Assembly: GCA_028819945.1 (NCBI GenBank)
Contig: JAPPKQ010000465.1
Span: 1 to 13,627 of the forward strand
Length of the DNA stretch: 13,627 bases
Direction: 5' to 3'
From: a bacterium
Lineage (GTDB): Bacteria; Actinomycetota; Acidimicrobiia; Acidimicrobiales; CATQHL01
Part shown: piece after piece, positions 13,298 through 13,627 of the stretch
Layout of the letters: every line of letters starts with the position of its first letter
Numbering within the stretch: position 1 is the stretch's first letter
Notes under the pieces: model-generated
What the model was told of the DNA's origin: nothing
What the model saw: only the letters and a program-made list of their open reading frames with translations
Databases searched by the model: none
Made by a program: the position numbers and the translations under genes

Positions 13298-13627
13298 GTG
13301 AGCGGGATGAGCCCGACGCTGCGGCGGGTGCTGGAGTCGGCGGCGCGGCTGCAGTCGGTCGTGCCTGATGCCGTGCTGGTGGGAGGATCGGCCGCGGCGC
13401 TGCATGCCGGCCACCGCGACTCCCTCGACCACGACCATGTTCTCGCCGACCTCATCGACCGGTACGAGGCGGTCTTGGAAGCGGTGGAGGCGACTGAGGG
13501 GTGGGCGACGTCGGTCCGCGCCTCGAAGCCGCCGTTCACCATCATGGGGCGCCTCGACGGGATCGAGGCCGGGCTCCGCCAGATGCGCCGGGTCAGGCCG
13601 CTGGAGACCGTCGAGGTCGCCGTCGGC
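13298..13627 (+). CDS. AbiEii-like nucleotidyltransferase, N-terminal part (runs off window)
   Basis: The first 110 residues are visible and no stop occurs before the window end. VLVGGSAAALHAGHR (26-40) followed by SLDHDHVLADLIDRYEAVLE contains the nucleotidyltransferase signature G-G-S then D-x-D (Asp44 and Asp46). This spacing is typical of the MNT/AbiEii-type fold used by type IV toxin-antitoxin and abortive-infection systems, where the enzyme transfers nucleotides to RNA or other targets. GTG 13298 is preferred because a near-consensus -10 lies seven bases upstream. ATG 13307, three codons later, is the alternative, with AAGGGG as a possible ribosome site. The gene is first in its transcript, so any antitoxin partner would lie downstream. 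A non-toxin nucleotidyltransferase remains possible. Confidence 0.65.
   Translation, partial: MSGMSPTLRRVLESAARLQSVVPDAVLVGGSAAALHAGHRDSLDHDHVLADLIDRYEAVLEAVEATEGWATSVRASKPPFTIMGRLDGIEAGLRQMRRVRPLETVEVAVG

Noticed and set aside
1..13627. CRISPR arrays, insertion sequences, rRNA or tRNA genes
   Set aside because: No regularly spaced direct repeats, transposase motifs, terminal inverted repeats or conserved RNA gene segments were seen on either strand.

Overview
This window looks like a chromosomal stretch of a high-GC actinobacterium. The composition, the frequent GTG starts, the TANNNT boxes placed 6-7 bases before start codons (the usual mark of leaderless actinobacterial mRNAs) and the protein families (MmpL-like transporter, AbrB/PIN, MazEF and HicAB pairs, a FOXRED1-like oxidase) all agree. 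An environmental lineage such as the Acidimicrobiia is my best guess, but this is an inference without any search.

Layout. Bases 3-1841 hold the 3' part of a large secreted or surface-type beta-propeller protein with Asp-box motifs. Bases 1931-2522 encode a HicA/HicB toxin-antitoxin pair. On the minus strand, 4478-2696 encode a sulfur-assimilation pair: MetY-type O-acetylhomoserine sulfhydrylase followed by an overlapping CoA-binding protein. A possible leader ORF lies before this pair and a possible small ORF after it. Bases 4629-5286 hold an AbrB-type antitoxin and a PIN-like toxin that is broken by a single frameshift. Bases 5423-5994 encode MazE/MazF. On the minus strand, 7003-6071 encode an MmpL-type transporter that has lost its middle by an in-frame deletion. 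Bases 7375-13162 form a catabolic operon: a short-chain dehydrogenase, a 1243-residue fusion of both hydantoinase/5-oxoprolinase subunits, and a FAD-dependent amine oxidase-like protein. From 13298 to the window end a nucleotidyltransferase of AbiEii type begins behind a strong promoter.

How it works together. The SDR-HyuAB-oxidase operon is best read as a pathway that opens a lactam, hydantoin or similar cyclic amide with ATP and then oxidises the released N-substituted amino acid or hydroxy compound. The actual substrate cannot be read from sequence. Four toxin-type loci surround the metabolic genes. With one broken toxin and one internally deleted transporter, this suggests an accessory, remodelled region. 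The most unusual observations are the HyuA-HyuB single-chain fusion in this operon, the clean internal deletion of the MmpL gene, the repeated leaderless promoter signature at the toxin-antitoxin genes, and an 18-bp palindromic operator candidate over the last promoter. I found no clear evidence for a wholly new defence system.
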